A DNA stretch of 64,000 bases, taken from contig NC_090945.1 of NCBI RefSeq assembly GCF_040807025.1, positions 40,293,088 through 40,357,087 of the forward strand, given 5' to 3'. This DNA is from Struthio camelus. Its lineage: Eukaryota > Chordata > Aves > Struthioniformes > Struthionidae. The position numbers and the translations under genes are program-made. Positions 50,282 to 63,194 of this stretch are shown here, piece after piece. The notes under the pieces were generated by a model, which saw only the letters and a list, made by a program, of their open reading frames with translations, did no database searches and was not told where the DNA came from. Within the stretch, counting starts at the first letter, position 1; each line of letters starts with the position of its first letter.

Positions 50282-53261
50282 AAACAATTACAGTTCTTCA
50301 GTGTGTATCAGCTACCAGCAGTTACCACAAAAGCAACTCCCCAGAATTCCTTCTCCACCACTCTACTCAGAGATAACAAAAAGAAGAGATGCAATAGCTT
50401 TAGTGATTAACTAGACTTTCCCACCAAAAAAAAGCAAAAACCTGTCAACAAAAAACGCGGTTTCTTCAACCAAACCTTTCATCATCATCATTTAAAAAGT
50501 TTTGAGTACTTATGAGACGCTAACAAATGACAGCTCATAATCCCCATCTGAAACACCAGAGGCCCGGTACTGCAAGGAGAAGACAGGTGCAAATTTCGGT
50601 ATTTCCACAGTGCTTATTGCCTCTCCCTTTTTAGAAACAAAAGGATTTCTCTTAACACCACTACCAATACCGCATATTAATCTTTCCACGAGCAAACTCT
50701 CACCCTGAAGCCACTATACAGTGTTATTACTCTGCCAGGAATTTTCCTCCTGAATTTTAGGAGATGCTTTCAACAGTCTGTGGTGCTAGACTATGCAGAC
50801 AGTCATCTACAGAAGCTGCTCCACTGCTGATTTGATCTCACACGCTTAGAGCTGTGCTCATCGTCCCATTTCTCCCTCACAACTCTGCTTCTGCTAAAAT
50901 CCCTTTCACATCTGGACCATACGTAACAAGATAGATAAGCTACGCTAAGTAACTCTTTTGTTTGTTTTGTCCCAAATACTTTCTTTCTGCTCCTGGTTTA
51001 ATCTCTTCTTACTTGCATTAAGGTAAGAAAAATTATCAGAGGGCACACCACTCTAATTAGTCACAGCACTCCTGTTTTGCTGGGATGAGGCAATGGATAG
51101 AATTGTGGCATGGCTAAACTTTTAATAATGGACAGGAACATGACACAAATGCAGCTAAAATAGCATAACTGAAAACTATGCTGCTGCCTGAAATCTAATA
51201 TCAAATATGCATTTACCTAACATTTTTCCACTAGCAAGCATTTCAGAAATACATCATCTCAGTTTTTGAAAGCACACAAAATCTAGGACTGTGCCAGTTA
51301 GTCAGGGAATTACTTTGAGAATGGGTAGAGAAGCCACCAGTGTGCTTTCTCAAAAAGCTATGTATAACATCTTGATTCCGGAAACTAGAAAAGGGATAGT
51401 TAACTAGACAAATACATTTTATAATACTTAAAACATGAAAAATAAAGATAAATGCAGCCACTCCAAAAGTAAACTGAGGTAGAGAGAACCAGGAGAACAG
51501 AAGGTGGATTTTTTTGGTTTGTTTTTACATAAAGTAAGGGGAAGAAGTAGCTTATTTAATATTTGGTAAAGAATTAAATAAAAAATCACATAAAATAACT
51601 GAGAGATTGCACTCTTTAAAATAGATATGAGCAATATAAATAAATTTGAACCATGACTATGGAATAATTTTAAAAGACTAAGGGAGCATTTGAACATTAC
51701 TGTGGAACATTTATGTTGAGGTTGCATCCACAGCTCCAATTACAGGAGACAGAAAGACTGATGTTCTACAAAATCCGGGCCAAGATGTGGGTTCCGTCTC
51801 AGTGAGTTTACAATGTAAAAGCAACACGTTTTGCATACAAACACGTCCCTTTCAATCAAAAAGAGTGGTTTGGAGTCTCTATCATTTTATTGCAAAACAA
51901 CGGGGTTAAAAGGAAGGAGGTGCCAGACCTGAGGTTCCTATACAACATAGACTTTGACCTACTTCTCAATACATTTTATCGATGTTCCACAGGGATTCTG
52001 TAGGAAAAAAGTTCAAGCTGTTGATCATCTATTTAAATACTATATCTTAATGCTTACAAATTGGAAGAGAGAGCTCTACCTCTGAACACAGTGCCATGGG
52101 TTCTTCTAATTAAAAACAAAGCAACCTCTCCCCCCTCACCCCCAAATGGAGGAAACAAAAACATGACACCTCCTACTACACCTCCTCTCCTTCCTAAAAA
52201 TCTAAGCTAAATGATTAACTGGCAGCAGTAAGAGCTTGCCATTTTCTCTGAGGGCCATGATTAGATGCTGTTGGAACATACATTTTGCCAGCTGATGTCA
52301 AAAACAATAGCCAGTTTGAGCTAGTTTTCATCAGACTAAAGTACATCAAATACTGTATTACTTCCATGCAAACTATTGATACAAAAGCATGGTTACTCAG
52401 CACTTCTACATACAATCTAGGCACAGCTCTATTTGGCCAAGATCATTTCCATGAGGTACAAGGCTCTCTGCTACTTCATTTAATCTTGATTTTTTGTTCC
52501 AGCTGTTTTTTTTTCCCTCCTAGTCAGTCCTAACCACAACTTGTCTTTTTGTTCTCAATCCAGTCTTCTCATTTACTAAATCCTAATACTCCATTTCCAG
52601 ACCTACTCTCCCATCCCAGCAATCCCTACTTGCATCTCCCTGTATTTTTTAATGTCCCTCCCCCTCTCTTCCCCATACTCCGCTGGCTAACAGCTTCAGT
52701 CTTTTGAAACACAACCACTGTCACTGTTTTTTCCTTACAATCTACTTCTTCCCTGTCTTTTTCAGCTTGTCAATCTTTTCGCTCTTTCATAACCCACTGT
52801 TTCCTCATGTAAGCCTATGCCAGACCATGACTGAGCTTCTAGCCCTGCAACTAGTAATCTGACAGCAATCAATCTCCTTGGGAGACTAAGGACGTAATAG
52901 GTTTGTATAAATTTGTGAGAAGCTAAGAGTTAAGCAGTGAGCAGAACATCAATGTGATTATCAAATTATCCTGGCAACCACTCCATTTGCCACTTCCAGA
53001 AGTGCTCCACATCTTGCTCCCATTTTGTTAACATCTCCTCATCTTTTATCCTGGTTGCTGCTCCTGACAGCTTGCCTCCCCTCGCAGCAATTCCATCTGC
53101 TTACTCCTGGCCACAGAGAAGTCTCATTCTGTGATTTTTACTACAGAACAAATACTAGTTTGCTTGACAATCAGTTTAACATGTGACTAATTCTGGCATA
53201 CATCTCTTGCTGGTATTTTTATAGAATTATCTATCTCCAAAGCCTTGCAACTGCAACAGAG

Positions 53262-53885
53262 TCCAACCAGAAAGGGCCCAGGGAAAGACAAAAAGAACGA
53301 CCAAAGCTTTGGAAAGGCTTGCTTATAAAGAGCGATGGAGCTGTCTAGGACTATTCAGCCTGGAAAAGAGCTAACTTGGTATGAGACAGGTCTACCCAAA
53401 AAAAAAAAAAAAAAAAAAACACACAAGAATACCATTAAAAAGGTGGGTAGAAATGACTATTCTCTGCTGCTTCCACTGCAAGAACTAGAAGCCATGAAAT
53501 GAAGCCACTAGTAGCCTGGCTCAACAAGCCGAAAGAGGTGATTCTTCATGCGAATACCTAACAGACCTGTGAGACTTTTTGCCAGTTGATGTTGTGAGTG
53601 CATGAAGTTTACCTGGGTTCAAGGGGAATCTGGACAAGTATTTGCAAGAAAGGTCCATTACGGATTTATAGATTAATAAATAGACAAGCCACACAGGCTC
53701 AGGGAATCCCCCCTTGTGCAGAAAATGGCTGGCAAGTCAGGGAGCAGAGGACAGGTAAAGAATTGCATATGCATGCCCTTTTCCTACTGTTCTCTAGTCA
53801 TCCAGTGGTTACATACCCCTGGGCTAGAAAGACCCTTGGTTTGATTCAGGATACCCTGACATTCGGAAAATTAGGAATGCAACTC
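53262..53885 (+). mobile_element. CR1 LINE, old 3' portion, plus orientation
   Basis: Diverged blocks follow the order of an archosaur/turtle-type CR1 3' region. These are ACTATTCAGCCTGGAAAAGA, then GAAGCCATGAAATGAAG, GAGGTGATTCTTCATG, TTGCCAGTTGATGTTGTGAG, TCAAGGGGAATCTGGACAAG, TATTTGCAAGAAAGGTCCAT and finally GACCCTTGGTTTGATTCAGG. The last block matches the CR1 text GACCTTTGGTCTGACCCAGT. The copy has lost its open reading frame and is interrupted by an A-tract near 53398-53419. Confidence 0.75.
53398..53419 (+). repeat. Poly-A tract inside the CR1 copy
   Basis: A run of about 22 A, followed by CACAC, sits inside the older CR1 sequence. It may be local slippage or the tail of a very short nested insertion. 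No separate element is visible. Confidence 0.8.
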
Positions 53886-56800
53886 GAAACGTGCAGAAAC
53901 CTGACAGTACTACTAACTCCACTTGAGTAATACATTTTCAAACTCACATGCATAACATTAAATGCTTTACTGTATTGGTCCTAACTGACAAAAGACTAAC
54001 CAGCTTCATCTGATCCTCATCCAGTCATCGGAAAAGAGGTATTTCAGAAGTGAGATTTTACAAGACTTTGACAAGGAAGACAAAATCCCTTTGAAGATCT
54101 GTTAAAGAAAAGTTGGTACGACTGCAGAATAACGTATTTTAGGCCAATATTTGTAGCTGCTACAGGGAGTGGCCATATCCTTTTGCTAATTTCTACTGTG
54201 CAATTGTCCTGATTAGACCTAACTCAGTCCTTAAGTGAACTTAATGAAGAAAAAACCCACTCCATTACTATTTAATAAAAAATTTTCATCCCTTAGAATT
54301 ACGGCAGCCCTTTCCCTCATTAAGTAAAGAGCGCTCAGTCTGAAACTGCCTTCAGACTGTGATGGCAAAATGCACTTAAAGAAAATCATTTATTTATTTT
54401 AAAATCTTGACTTTCAGTATCTAATTGTGCTTTACTAAAAGAGTACAATCTCATAACTAAAATAGTAATTTTTTTCAAAATAACAACTTCTCATAATATT
54501 ATGATCTTTATTTACAAATCATCCTTTGATTTTGAATGTGGATTCCCACAACATTCTACATTAAAATTTAATAAGTGGCAATTATTTTCATTATTGATGT
54601 GCTCCCTGCTTGTTCACAGGTGTAAAATTCTATGTCTACTAAGTCAACGTGAACGATTACAGCAATATCAAGGATAACTGCTGGGCTAATTTACAGGGCT
54701 GGTAATTCCCCAGTCCATTTTCCCTACAAACAGGTATGGTCCTCCTTCCATCATTAACATCAAAACGATTTTTAAGAACTGAATGGCAAAAAATTTGATT
54801 CTAAATGTCTCTCTCCCATTTAGAGTCTCAGAAGATCCACACTGACATCTTAGGTTATGCAGGTCAAGGACAAAACTTCCACTGACTTTGGTGCAGGTCC
54901 ACGGATTTGCTAGGAAATCGAAACTCATTTCTAACCCTGTCTCTCTGTGAATCTGCTTCACATATATGTATTTTTAAATTTTGTATGATGTCCACATGAC
55001 AGAAAGAGATATGGTCACAGGAAAACACGGTATTATTATTTCATTAGGAAGGATCTTCCAAAGGTTCTTTCTGCCTCAAAGTTTTATTTTTCTTTCATTC
55101 TCTTTCTTTCTTAATATTTCATGTCCTGAACCTGAGGCACATCACTATCTGTGAGTAACCTTTAATGTCTGACTTAAGAAATTTAAAGGAAATTTTTCTT
55201 TAGTCCTCAGCCGAAATCTAATACAAAATTAAATCTCCATGGAAAGAATTAATCCAGAGACCTTTCCCATTTATAATAAATCATTCTTTGTCACACAGAA
55301 AATTTGTATAGTTAAAGTTATATGTCAGAGCATCTTGAAAAGTCTGTTGATGCATCTGAGCTTAGATATCATTGGTACATAATCACTGGAAACTCTGAAG
55401 ACAGAGATTTTGTTTGAGAGTTCTTCTCGACATATGAAGAATTTTCAAAGTTTTCTTCCATTTCCTAAAGCATTTCAAGGTGCAAAATAACACGTACACT
55501 CTGCTGCTGCATATAACTTTGGCTGAAACATCTCTGAAACCATGTTCTTTCTTTTCCCAAATACTTTTGATTATGTCTTAAGAGTGCAGATGAAGCCCTT
55601 TCTTCACCCTTTTTAGATCAACAGTGTCCTCTGTGATGTTTCTGGTGGGATTTTCAGTTATTGTAGCCAAAGTTAGGCCTCTATAGGGCTTTTGTCCTGA
55701 GATGCGAGATACACATATGATATCTCTGAAATCTGTAGACTTTTGAAAGGAAGGGAATGCTAGGTAGCAGTGTAACCTATTTTATTAGTACTCACTTTTT
55801 CCTATTATTTAATTTCTTTGCCTTTTTCCTTAAACAAGCTCAGTTTTAAAGATCCCACAAACAAAATGAACGTGCTCAAAACTAAAACAACAAAGCTGGG
55901 CCAATTCGGATGAAATAAAGTAACAGTTATTAGATGATCCTAAACAGATGATTTGCATAACATTAATCACCTTTCATTAAGTATTACTGTTAATAACTAG
56001 AGTGCTAACACCGTCTCTCCACCAAAAGAAAAAAATTACTCTGGATTAATTCCAGGTAGCCAAACAGACACTGCACCAAAGTCACAAAACACCTGCCAAA
56101 TCACAGGTCAGTCTTTTAAAAGCTTATTGGATTTGCCTCTTCATTTTCAGTTGCATACAAGAGGGTTAAGTCTGTTCTTTGCAAAGATCTTTGGCATGAT
56201 CTTCAATGACAAATGACATGCTACCATATGCCAAAAAAGAAGGAGAATATACTCACCCCCAGCCTCAACTTTAACTGGAGCTGCTTTGTTCTGAATGCCC
56301 TGAATAATTAATAACTACTTTGGCAATCAGTCATGCATTCCTTAATGGCACCTCAGGCATCAAGTATCCCATTCACCCGCTCCCCTAAGTAACAATGGAC
56401 TTTATTACCTCAAGTTTCTATGCCAAACTTGTAACTGACATATTTTAAACTAAGCAAATCACTAGGAAGACTGAAGCCCAAACATATTATAATAATTTAT
56501 AAGGTTCTTTTCAATTGCATGTGACTACTATAGGGATTAGAGCTGCAACTGGGGGCAAGTGAGAAGGTGGGGGAAAGAAATGGAATATACATAGTATTTG
56601 CAATAAAATTCTAAGAGTTTGATATGATGCTGCCAAATACATGATTTTTGATAAAAACAAAGCTGAATAGTTGACAGTGGCACAGCCACCACTAAGTAGC
56701 CCTCAGTGAATAATGCCGTTCCCCAGTAATCACAGTCTAAGTGATATGGCATAGCATGAAAAGGAGGACTAAGAATAACAGTTGTGTTGAAAGTAGCACA

Positions 56801-57460
56801 AGAATTTCAAAATAACACGAACTAGATTTCCTTAGTAAGAATAAACTTTTTCATTGCTTCCATTTCATGGCATTCCAGACAAAACTAACTTAAATCTATA
56901 GAACAGAGGAAAGAAAAGCAGAGTTGAACCAAAATTATGGAAAGTTCTTCTTGAGATAGCTGAGGTACACAATTTAAAGTGAAGAAATTCAAGTAGTTAA
57001 ACTCTGTAATTACCCAGAACCTGAAGAAAAGCTTCATGATCTGCTCAGGGAACATTCTGCTTTTATACAATGCGTTACAATCCTGTGATAAAGCTTTCCA
57101 TAAACTGATGTTGAATCTAGTGACATCGGAACTGCTGGGAGTCCTTTTGACTGACTAAATCTTAAAAGTAAAGCAATCAGATCGATAGCCATTCTCCTGC
57201 TACTTATTCACCGTGTGAAAAGTTGCTTTGAAATATAATATACAAACTAAAAATACATATATACGATAAATTACAGCAGATTTAAACAAAGCCATTTCTC
57301 TTTCTCTTTAAAAGACCTGAAATGTGTCCAGTGCCCCTCTCTGTGTGTGGCCTCCAAATACAGAAACAAGCTTGCACTGTTTTATTTCAGTTTTGCTTCA
57401 TTTCTCCCCAAACAATCTCTCATTGCTAGTCTACCAGGACTCTCACTCTCCACTTTTCTC

Positions 57461-57461
57461 A

Positions 57462-57497
<36 letters not shown>

Positions 57498-57500
57498 AAA
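57461..57500 (+). repeat. (AAAG)n microsatellite
   Basis: About ten AAAG units in intron 3. The lysine/glutamate repeats seen when it is translated are artefacts. Confidence 0.95.
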
Positions 57501-58542
57501 GAACGAAAAAGATTTTTAACTGTTTAGGACCAATTCATTGAAGTGAATCACTACGTGAGTCAGCTATATTTTAGCAGGAATTCTTTATACTTCAGAATTC
57601 TTCCTACAGTTGACATCTTTTATTTTTGGGAGTTGTAAATTTTTATTTCTCTTTTAATGTAAGATGATACAGCATTACAGTTTTAAAGACAAATATAGCT
57701 TCTTGACATCAGTTTTCTATATATTTAGGTACAATGAAGCAGGTCTAATCTGGAAACTCTCCAGTTGGACTTACAACCTACATTGTTAATTATGCAGTTT
57801 GAAATGTGAAAATGTATTCCGCATTGCTTATTAAGATAGAACTTTTGATGAAAAAGATCATATCCTTTTTAACTACAGATTTGGGAACTAATTCTCACAA
57901 AGTGAAAAAGACGTTGTTATACTATGCATTTTGGACCTAGTTCTGAATTCCTGTGACATGAAGGGGACCATTCTTCATTGTTACGTATGTGAGAGATAAC
58001 ATAGCTTGGTTTCTAATATAGTACACTTATTTCTTAGGCATATAAACTGCGCTAATGGAGGAAACTGGGGATTAAAAAAAAGTATCCTATAGCTTCTGCT
58101 CTGTTTTTGTGTATTGAATAAATGTAATGTAAGGGTTAATGACTAAGTATTCTGATGATTAAAAGATTTTTTTTGGCAAATGTTGATAAATTAAGTATTA
58201 TAACCAGTTTTTCCAATCAAATGTAGAAGAATAAACTGAGACAGTCCATTTGTACGGCATGGCATAAAGGTAGTTGTTATACATATATTCTGGAATTTTT
58301 AGGTGCATTTGTTTAATCCATTCCACAAAAATTGGATCATACATAAATCAGACAGATATGTAGCAGGTGGGATGTAGTATTAGAGAGGCAACAATAAAAT
58401 CTGACATCAGTCCACACCAAACATCTATTTAGGGATTTTCTTTAACTGTTTTCTGAAGTAAACGTACTTACTACATTCTGCCCTCAGGTGTACAAAACTT
58501 TGAAGTCGGCTATATTCCAAGTTGGTTTGGTGATTGATTAAA

Positions 58543-58808
58543 ATCACAGAATCATAGAATGGTTGAGGTTGGAAGGGACTTCTGGAGATCATCTAGTCCA
58601 ATCTCCCTGCTCATGCAGGGTCACCTAGAGCACGTTGCCCAGGATCATGTCCAGATGGCTTTGGAATATCTCCAGGGAAGGAGACTCCACAGCCTCTCTG
58701 GGTAACCTGTTCCAGTGCTCAGTCACCTTCACAGGAAAGAAGTTTTTCCTCATGTCCAGACAGAACTTCCTCTGTTTCAGTTTGTGCCCGTTGCCGCTCG
58801 TCCTATCT
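58543..58808 (-). mobile_element. CR1 LINE, 3' end, minus orientation
   Basis: ATCACAGAATCATAGAATGG at the left edge is the reverse complement of the CR1 tail (ATTCTATGATTCTGTGAT). It is followed by TTGGAAGGGACTTCTGGAGA, TCATCTAGTCCAATCTCC, CTCTCTGGGTAACCTGTTCC and TTTGTGCCCGTTGCCGCTCG. These are standard avian CR1 blocks. The copy is 5'-truncated and is the least diverged transposon in the window. It gives the strongest support for an avian origin. Confidence 0.95.
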
Positions 58809-60106
58809 TATTTGATTCCAAAATTTATCATTATCAGGTCATACATTCTACTAATAAAAGCGTCTAATGCAAACGGAGTCAAATATGCAGATCAAGAGTC
58901 TTATTCATTTTAGGAAAGTTTTTAGTTAGTTAGGCTCAAACTTTATAAATACTTAAAGGAAAACAATAGGAAATAATGTGAATATATAGTGCTGCACTTC
59001 ACAGACTTAATTATCAGTATGCTATATATCATGTAGAAGATTATGTATTATAGAAAAGATGCACACAATTGTTGTTCTCAGTAACTGGGATTTTGCAAAT
59101 GGGGAAAAGACAAAAATGGCAAAAGAAGCAAGTGAGCCAAATATGTTTTGAGTGAAGCACATGTCAGTGCAGTTACAACATGGATTCTTTTGATCAGCTT
59201 TTTTATTGAGCTTGCAAATATTTTCCAACAGCCAAATACCACAGACCACAAGACGACTTAGGAGATACAAAGTGAATTATGAGGAACTTAAAAAATATTC
59301 CTTACTCTCTTTAAATACAGAATATCTATTCTAAAAAAAGTCAATTCCTGTTCAATTTCACTCTGATGTTTCAGAACATTATCTAATCCTTGAAAAATCT
59401 ATAAACATTGTTTTTGCTATCATAGAGTTTCCATTTGGTGAAAAAAGGTAACAGAAATCTACTGACAATGAATACGTACATTTTAGACAGAGACAAGTGT
59501 TTATTACCTGGGAGTTACAAGCATTAAGCAACACTCAACAAGTCCAAAGTGCATTTTCCAGGAAAAAATGCAGTGGAAATTGAGTATTATGCATTGCCTA
59601 TTTTGTCACTATGATAAAAACTATTTAGAAGAATACCAACTCTTCTGTATTTTAACTAGGTATAATCATTTATAGCTTACAGGAGATGGCTGTGTACTTC
59701 TAATGGCAAGTGATTAACATCAATCACTTCAATTTCTCTTCTTCTCTACTTCCTAATACTCTTCAAATGTCATGCAGCTGATTCTTATGCTGCTTTTTTT
59801 TCCTTCCCAAAGCTAGAAGAAATGTCTTTTCCACAGTACTGTATTAGGAATGCAAACATTTTATTGAAGTTTCCAGACAAACAACGGAGCCCACAACTTC
59901 CCAAACCAAAGGCATCCAAGACGAACCGCAAGAACACTCAGTTAGTTATAAAGCAGAAACAAAATGTACAGCTCTGGAAGACAGATTGTTCATTATTATC
60001 ATTAATAAATAGCAGCTAGTTCTAAACCATTCAAAGATTCTCTTGAGCTATCACTCCAAATATTTTGTTTTCCTGAAAAATTCCAATCCTGAAATATGTT
60101 ACTTAC

Positions 60107-60287
60107 TGGTACAAGAAGCGTATAATGGATGCAGAATCCAGGTTCAGAAGGAAAATATTCATCAGACACAAATCTTATTCTGATTTGGTTTCCTTTGGAG
60201 ATTTGTCTGCTTGGCACACTACTGGAACCACACCAGCGTCCTAAAACAGTGCCATCACTTGGCTCTTCAACTTCTACAAAGTCATAC
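60107..60287 (-). CDS. PDGFC: PDGFC coding exon 3: second half of the CUB domain
   Basis: The exon is 181 bp. It starts after a TTCAG acceptor with one G that completes a lysine codon from exon 2, then encodes 60 residues from YDFVEVEEPSDG to HYTLLVP. It ends at a strong GTAAGT donor in phase 0. The stretch containing GRWCG, QISKGNQIRIRF and SDEYFPSEPGFCIHY matches the C-terminal half of the CUB domain of PDGF-C (about residues 106-165). It carries two cysteines, in GRWCG and GFCIHY. In this family the CUB domain keeps the growth factor latent until it is cleaved off and binds extracellular matrix. The last few residues (TLLVP, then HHTEAPSP in exon 4) differ from the mammalian IVMPQFTEAVSP region. 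This is the CUB-hinge junction, where change is expected. Confidence 0.95.
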
Positions 60288-60959
60288 CTGAACAGAAAAG
60301 AAAATTAAGTGTTGTTTATTGGTAAAATTCTTATAGAAACTTCTTGTTTTAATCAATACACTGATACCACATTTCGCAAGTTTTTTTCTTTAATGCTAAA
60401 AGTATGCTACCAAAGCCAGCTATTTTAAACCTAGGTTCCAAGTTGCTACTGGCTTAAATACATAATAAAATCATGCAGTGAGGTTGAAAAAAATAAAAGC
60501 AGAGTTAGCATTTTGAACCAACCATGAGTATGTTTTGTTTGTTCCTTTTATGGAAAGCAAGTACAACATGTGGGATAGGACAGAATAAAGTCAGAGAAAA
60601 AAAATCTGGAATTGCCTAAGTGTGACACAGTAACTGGTATTGCAATATCACTAGAAATAACACTACATGACACCAGTGAAAATTCAATGCCTTTTTGCTA
60701 CTAAAAATTTGCCCTGTTATAATACCACTGGCAAGTAAAGTCAAGAAGGGAAAGGTGGTTTAGGTTCCTACAAGGCTTTTCCTATCAGATACAGTACATT
60801 TTAAGGTTATGCATATCCCAAAGGGACATTCGTTGAGCGCAGGTCTAAAGGTACTGTGTATCAGAAAGAGTCTGACATTGTGGTAATGCTGACAAGAGAT
60901 ATATAGGTTGGGAGCTCTAAAAAAGGAGAAACACATAAAGTTTGATTTAGTTTAATTGG

Positions 60960-61142
60960 TTTTTAATGTGTGGTCTGGGTGTCTCCGGGGATCTGTGAAC
61001 AACTTCAAATAGGTCCATGAAAGGTAACTAAGAAAAGCCAGTCAATTGTCATCAATAAGCTTAAATATGCCATACACAGGTCCTCACTTCCACTGCAAAA
61101 TGACTAGGGGTTCTCAAGTCATAAAAACATTGAAAACCACTG
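60960..61142. mobile_element. Probable hAT-Charlie-type DNA transposon relic
   Basis: The right end TTGAAAACCACTG (61130-61142) resembles the hAT-Charlie terminal repeat TTGAGAACCACTG. It is followed at once by CTCTAGAA, which fits the known target-site preference NTCTAGAN. Internal text such as GGATCTGTGAAC and AGGTCCATGAAAGG resembles such elements. The left terminal repeat is not clear, so the left limit is approximate. Confidence 0.5.
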
Positions 61143-61584
61143 CTCTAGAAGGTACGTCTGGTTTCAATACTTCAACCTGTTTCATGTCAGTCCCCCAGCA
61201 GCCCACTGACAGAATAAACAGTAAGGATTTCAGTCAGTTTTCTCCCACTGTAGTCTGAAACACTCTAAGCAACAGCAGCAGCGTTATTTGCTTCAGGAAG
61301 GCAACACTGCATCAGTTAAAGCATGGCATGCATTTGGGAGTTTAGAGCTGCAGCTTTCTGAGTCATCATTTTATTTTTATATTATAACTCATATTCTAAA
61401 GACAATGATGACCCATGCCCAGGAAAGTTTCAAGCTTTCTATATTTTTATGCTCTTTTACATATATAGTCATGCACTAAATATATTTCTCAAAACAATCC
61501 AAATTGGTAAATACTACCGAATGGCTTTCAAGGGTGAAAACAGTCCTACCTTTCATGATAGCAAATCCTCAAATTTTAAAAGAC

Positions 61585-61621
61585 AACACACACACACCCC
61601 CACACACACCCCCACACACAT
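61585..61621 (+). repeat. CA-rich microsatellite with CCCC interruptions
   Basis: Two nearly identical blocks of ACACACACCCCC follow one another, so this is a short compound CA repeat in intron 2. Confidence 0.9.
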
Positions 61622-62116
61622 TGCCAAACATGCCAACCAATATTTAATGTGAAAATTATTACCTCATAAACATTTTCTACTGAAGCTTTTTCTGGATTTT
61701 TTTTTTTTCAGTAAAGCTAATCTTTATAATGATTCCCAGTTCCCTGGTTAGACAGCAGGTAATAAATTCTTGTGTTGCATGTTTGTGCAAGTCAGACTTG
61801 TACATTTATTATCTCCATTTAAAGGACCACTATTTTTTTTCCACTTAATTAAAAATGAATGCAATGAATATGCTCATTAACTGTGTTCAAAATCCATTAC
61901 TGCCATGTACCGGAGCTTTAAATCTTGTTGAATTTACAATAATAATTACTTCATCATCATTTTGTTTCCATACACTAACATAACTTCTTTAACTGATCCA
62001 CCAGTGTTTTTACTTTATGATAAGGTATACAACTTATTACGAAGACAATGTTTACGTTAATTGTACTATGGCTTCAGGGCTGGCTGAACATATTTTCATC
62101 CAATTGGTTTTGGGCT

Positions 62117-62131
62117 TTTTTTTTTTTTTTA
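62117..62131 (+). repeat. Poly-T tract
   Basis: A T run of about 14 bases followed by AATTAAGC in intron 2. No element is recognised beside it. Confidence 0.8.
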
Positions 62132-62673
62132 ATTAAGCTACGAAGTTTTTAAAAACTCCATTTTTAAATTTTTTAGCTATGAAAGAATACTTCTCTACCT
62201 CAACTTCTGTTTTGCAACGAGTGAACAAGTTAAGCATTGCATTTATGATTTAAATTTAAATTTAGGATTTTTGGGAGTCAGTCATAGCACAGGTATTCAG
62301 TGTTTCTACATAACTCATTCAGTACTTTCCCATTGCAGCCTTTGGTCCTCTGGTACTGCTGGAGGTAAAGTGCAACTCAAATTCCATACATTTTAAATCC
62401 TAGACCCTTAAAATAAATGCTAATTATTCCATTTGTTGAAAAGTAACAAAGAAAAGAGAAAATAAACGTTTTCCGTAAAACTCAAACAGAATTCAACTTT
62501 CTGATATACCAGACAGCCTCAGCAAATTTGTCTGTGCTTTTCTTTTATATTCAGCTCTTTTCTCCTTGATCTTTGTATGTAGTATTCGCAAGCAAGGTGT
62601 CCTTTGTAATCAAAATGCTTTTTGATTTTGTTTATGTGTTACCAGTGAAACCTTGATTGAGAGGTATCTCAAG

Positions 62674-62735
62674 TGACTCTTCCCCTACCCTATTACCATT
62701 CTCACTACCAATGACTCTTCCCCTACCCTATTACC
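62674..62735 (+). repeat. Perfect 24-bp direct repeat
   Basis: TGACTCTTCCCCTACCCTAT followed by TACC occurs at 62674-62697 and again at 62712-62735 with no difference, 38 bases apart. It is a recent small duplication in intron 2. Confidence 0.95.
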
Positions 62736-63167
62736 TGTTCCCAAGTGATCAATGCGGGGGCACTCTAGACATTATAAAGTACTCACTAGTACTGCACTGA
62801 AGTGTGCAAAATTGCCAGAATCACTATTGAGGGGATTTACTAAGCCTACTTTATGAGCCAATCAAATCCAACTTTCTCATGGCAACATGATACAATACAT
62901 AGAGCTCTAAGTGGTTTATAATGATTACTCCCTTTCTCTAATATCTCCCTCCGGACCTATAGAGGACTTATGTTCTTTTATGTTCAACAAACAAGTCCGG
63001 TGTTGTAGTCAAAACTTCTGTTCTCAAAAGCAAATATGTGGGATGCAAATATTGGTTTCTTACTGTTGAACGGACATCGGTGGAGCTTCCTGCACAATAC
63101 AGTAATTACATAATCAAAAAACACCATCTTTTTACACCATGTTTAGAAATTCCATCTACACCAACAG

Positions 63168-63194
63168 GAAAACAAAACAAAAACAAAACAAAAC
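63168..63194 (+). repeat. (CAAAA)n microsatellite
   Basis: About five CAAAA/CAAAAA units in intron 2. Confidence 0.85.

Larger units (their letters stand above)
30982..60106 (-). other. PDGFC: PDGFC intron 3 (29 kb)
   Basis: This 29,125-bp phase-0 intron has a GTAAGTAAC donor and a TTGATTGCAG acceptor. It contains three CR1 fragments, one interrupted MIR-like element, two CpG-rich islets and several microsatellites, listed separately. All open frames inside are under 150 codons, lack known domains and often overlap frames on the other strand. The rest appears to be ordinary AT-rich intronic DNA. Confidence 0.85.

Noticed and set aside
57324..57541. Open frames with lysine/glutamate repeats
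   Set aside because: They are produced by the AAAG microsatellite at 57461-57500.
58635..58913. 92-codon plus-strand frame
   Set aside because: It runs through the antisense strand of a CR1 3' end, so it is not a gene.
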